Below, piece by piece: positions 60,456-64,000 of a stretch of 64,000 bases of DNA (positions within the stretch are counted from its first letter, which is position 1; every line of letters starts with the position of its first letter). Below the pieces are notes generated by a model. That model was not told where the DNA came from and made no database searches. It saw only the letters and a list, made by a program, of their open reading frames with translations. The stretch covers positions 237,751 to 301,750 of the forward strand of contig NZ_JBMOVW010000004.1 of NCBI RefSeq assembly GCF_049472155.1. The letters are read 5' to 3'. The stretch comes from Arcobacter_B sp049472155. Its GTDB lineage: Bacteria > Campylobacterota > Campylobacteria > Campylobacterales > Arcobacteraceae. A program made the translations under genes and the position numbers.

Positions 60456-60514
60456 TAAAAAAAAAGCTTCTACCTAAAGGAACTGTAAAGAAGTTCAAAT
60501 AGATAAAAGCTTTT
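60456..60514 (-). terminator. rRNA operon terminator
   Basis: 15-base stem formed by 60500-60514 and 60462-60476. On the minus strand it reads AAAAGCTTTTATCTA with TAGGTAGAAGCTTTT and needs two G-U pairs that exist only in that strand. An inner GAACT/AGTTC stem extends it, and a long T-run follows (complement of 60457-60465). Confidence 0.8.
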
Positions 60515-60529
60515 AGATAAAACTCAAGA

Positions 60530-60644
60530 GCTGGCAGCGGCCTACGTTTCCACAAGTGAAACCTGCAGTATTATCAGCGATGAAGTGCTTGACTTCCAGG
60601 TTCGGAATGGGGCTGGGTATTTCCACTTCTCTATAACCACCAGC
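60530..60644 (-). rRNA. rrf: 5S ribosomal RNA
   Basis: About 115 bases. Ends GCTGGTGG and CTGCCAGC pair; the internal ACCCAGCCCCATTCCGAAC loop is a standard 5S sequence. Followed by the operon terminator. Confidence 0.93.
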
Positions 60645-60870
60645 AATATGAGTATAAAAAGTTCAAATAAACTCTTTATACTCACATTAGGGTAATGAGT
60701 GTAAAGATAATGTTAAAGTCTTAAATGAGCTTCTTAAAAAGATGTTCATCTTTTCAAGGAAACGCTTTGTGAAACAATTCACACATTTATTAAGTAGTGT
60801 TCCCTTTAAAAAACAAGTTTTTTAAAGCAACAGATATATACTTAATAAGATAGTAAACCAAGAAATTTAT
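60645..60870 (-). other. 23S-5S spacer
   Basis: 226 bases with no tRNA or ORF. It contains a self-complementary hairpin CTTTAAAAAAC (60804-60814 with 60817-60827) and segments complementary to the spacer on the far side of the 23S gene (60707-60725, 60771-60779 and 60842-60864). These would fold into the pre-23S processing stalk. Confidence 0.8.
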
Positions 60871-63786
<2,916 letters not shown>

Positions 63787-64000
63787 TTGATAAAGTAATT
63801 TACATTACTTCACCGTTTTGAATAATTATTCCTTGGCTACTATCTTATTAAATATATTGCTACATCTAATAAAAAAGTTGTGTTTTTAAAATTGTTTCGT
63901 TTTTTAGTTTATATTTAAACTCTCATTTAAATATTCGCTAGAAAAATTTTAAGACTTTAACATTATGTTTTTAAATATCATATCCTTTATTTCTAAAGAA
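63787..64000 (-). other. 16S-23S spacer (partial)
   Basis: About 214 bases upstream of 23S to the window edge. I see no tRNA in this part; tRNA-Ile/Ala could lie beyond the edge. It carries the left arms of the nested inverted repeats pairing with the 23S-5S spacer (63831-63851, 63890-63898 and 63948-63966). Confidence 0.8.

Overview
The window is chromosomal DNA of a free-living, Arcobacter-like member of the Campylobacterota. The evidence is the very low GC, the futalosine-pathway enzyme MqnA, the gene order tRNA-tuf-rpmG-tRNA(Trp)-secE-nusG-rplKAJL-rpoB-rpoC with rpoB and rpoC overlapping, a Sox thiosulfate-oxidation operon, and Campylobacterota-type GlnA, L33 and RpoB sequences. The species call rests on protein resemblance recalled from memory, not on a search.

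Layout. 1-6104 (minus strand): a periplasmic sulfur-oxidation operon, soxC-D-X-Y-Z-A, a lipoprotein, a rhodanese, and the start of soxB, which runs off the left edge. 6524-12203 (minus): recN-nadK, then fusA, rpsG and rpsL. 12561-19698 (plus): an accessory metabolic island with a LysR regulator, a PLP enzyme of the D-cysteine desulfhydrase/L-cysteate sulfo-lyase type (CuyA), a three-part TRAP transporter, an alpha/beta hydrolase, RidA and a YeiH-type putative sulfate/sulfite exporter. 19793-29881: small conserved proteins, a ClC channel, c-di-GMP enzymes, and a nickel/cobalt ECF transporter operon (nikK-M-L-Q-O) facing a divergent zinc-ribbon, transposase-like protein. 29910-44047 (minus): the RNA polymerase, ribosomal protein and EF-Tu block with five tRNAs. 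44084-59887: cell-envelope genes (murD, mraY, PBP1A, uppP, murG, ftsW, ftsI) mixed with gpmI, glnA, moaD/moaE and mqnA. 60456-64000 (minus): the 3' part of an rRNA operon (spacer, 23S, 5S, terminator); the 16S gene lies outside.

The most interesting reading is that 12561-19698 is a self-contained pathway for a C3 sulfonate, most simply L-cysteate. In this model the TRAP system imports it, CuyA splits it to sulfite and 2-aminoacrylate, RidA hydrolyses the reactive enamine to pyruvate and ammonium, and the YeiH-family protein exports the inorganic sulfur. The nearby Sox operon shows that the cell oxidises inorganic sulfur in its periplasm. A D-cysteine desulfhydrase reading of the PLP enzyme remains possible. 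A second lead is the divergent transposase-like protein, with a short palindrome between it and the nickel operon; it looks like a domesticated DNA-binding protein that may regulate metal uptake.

No CRISPR array, prophage or complete insertion sequence was seen. Coordinates of RNA ends, promoters and hairpins were read by eye.
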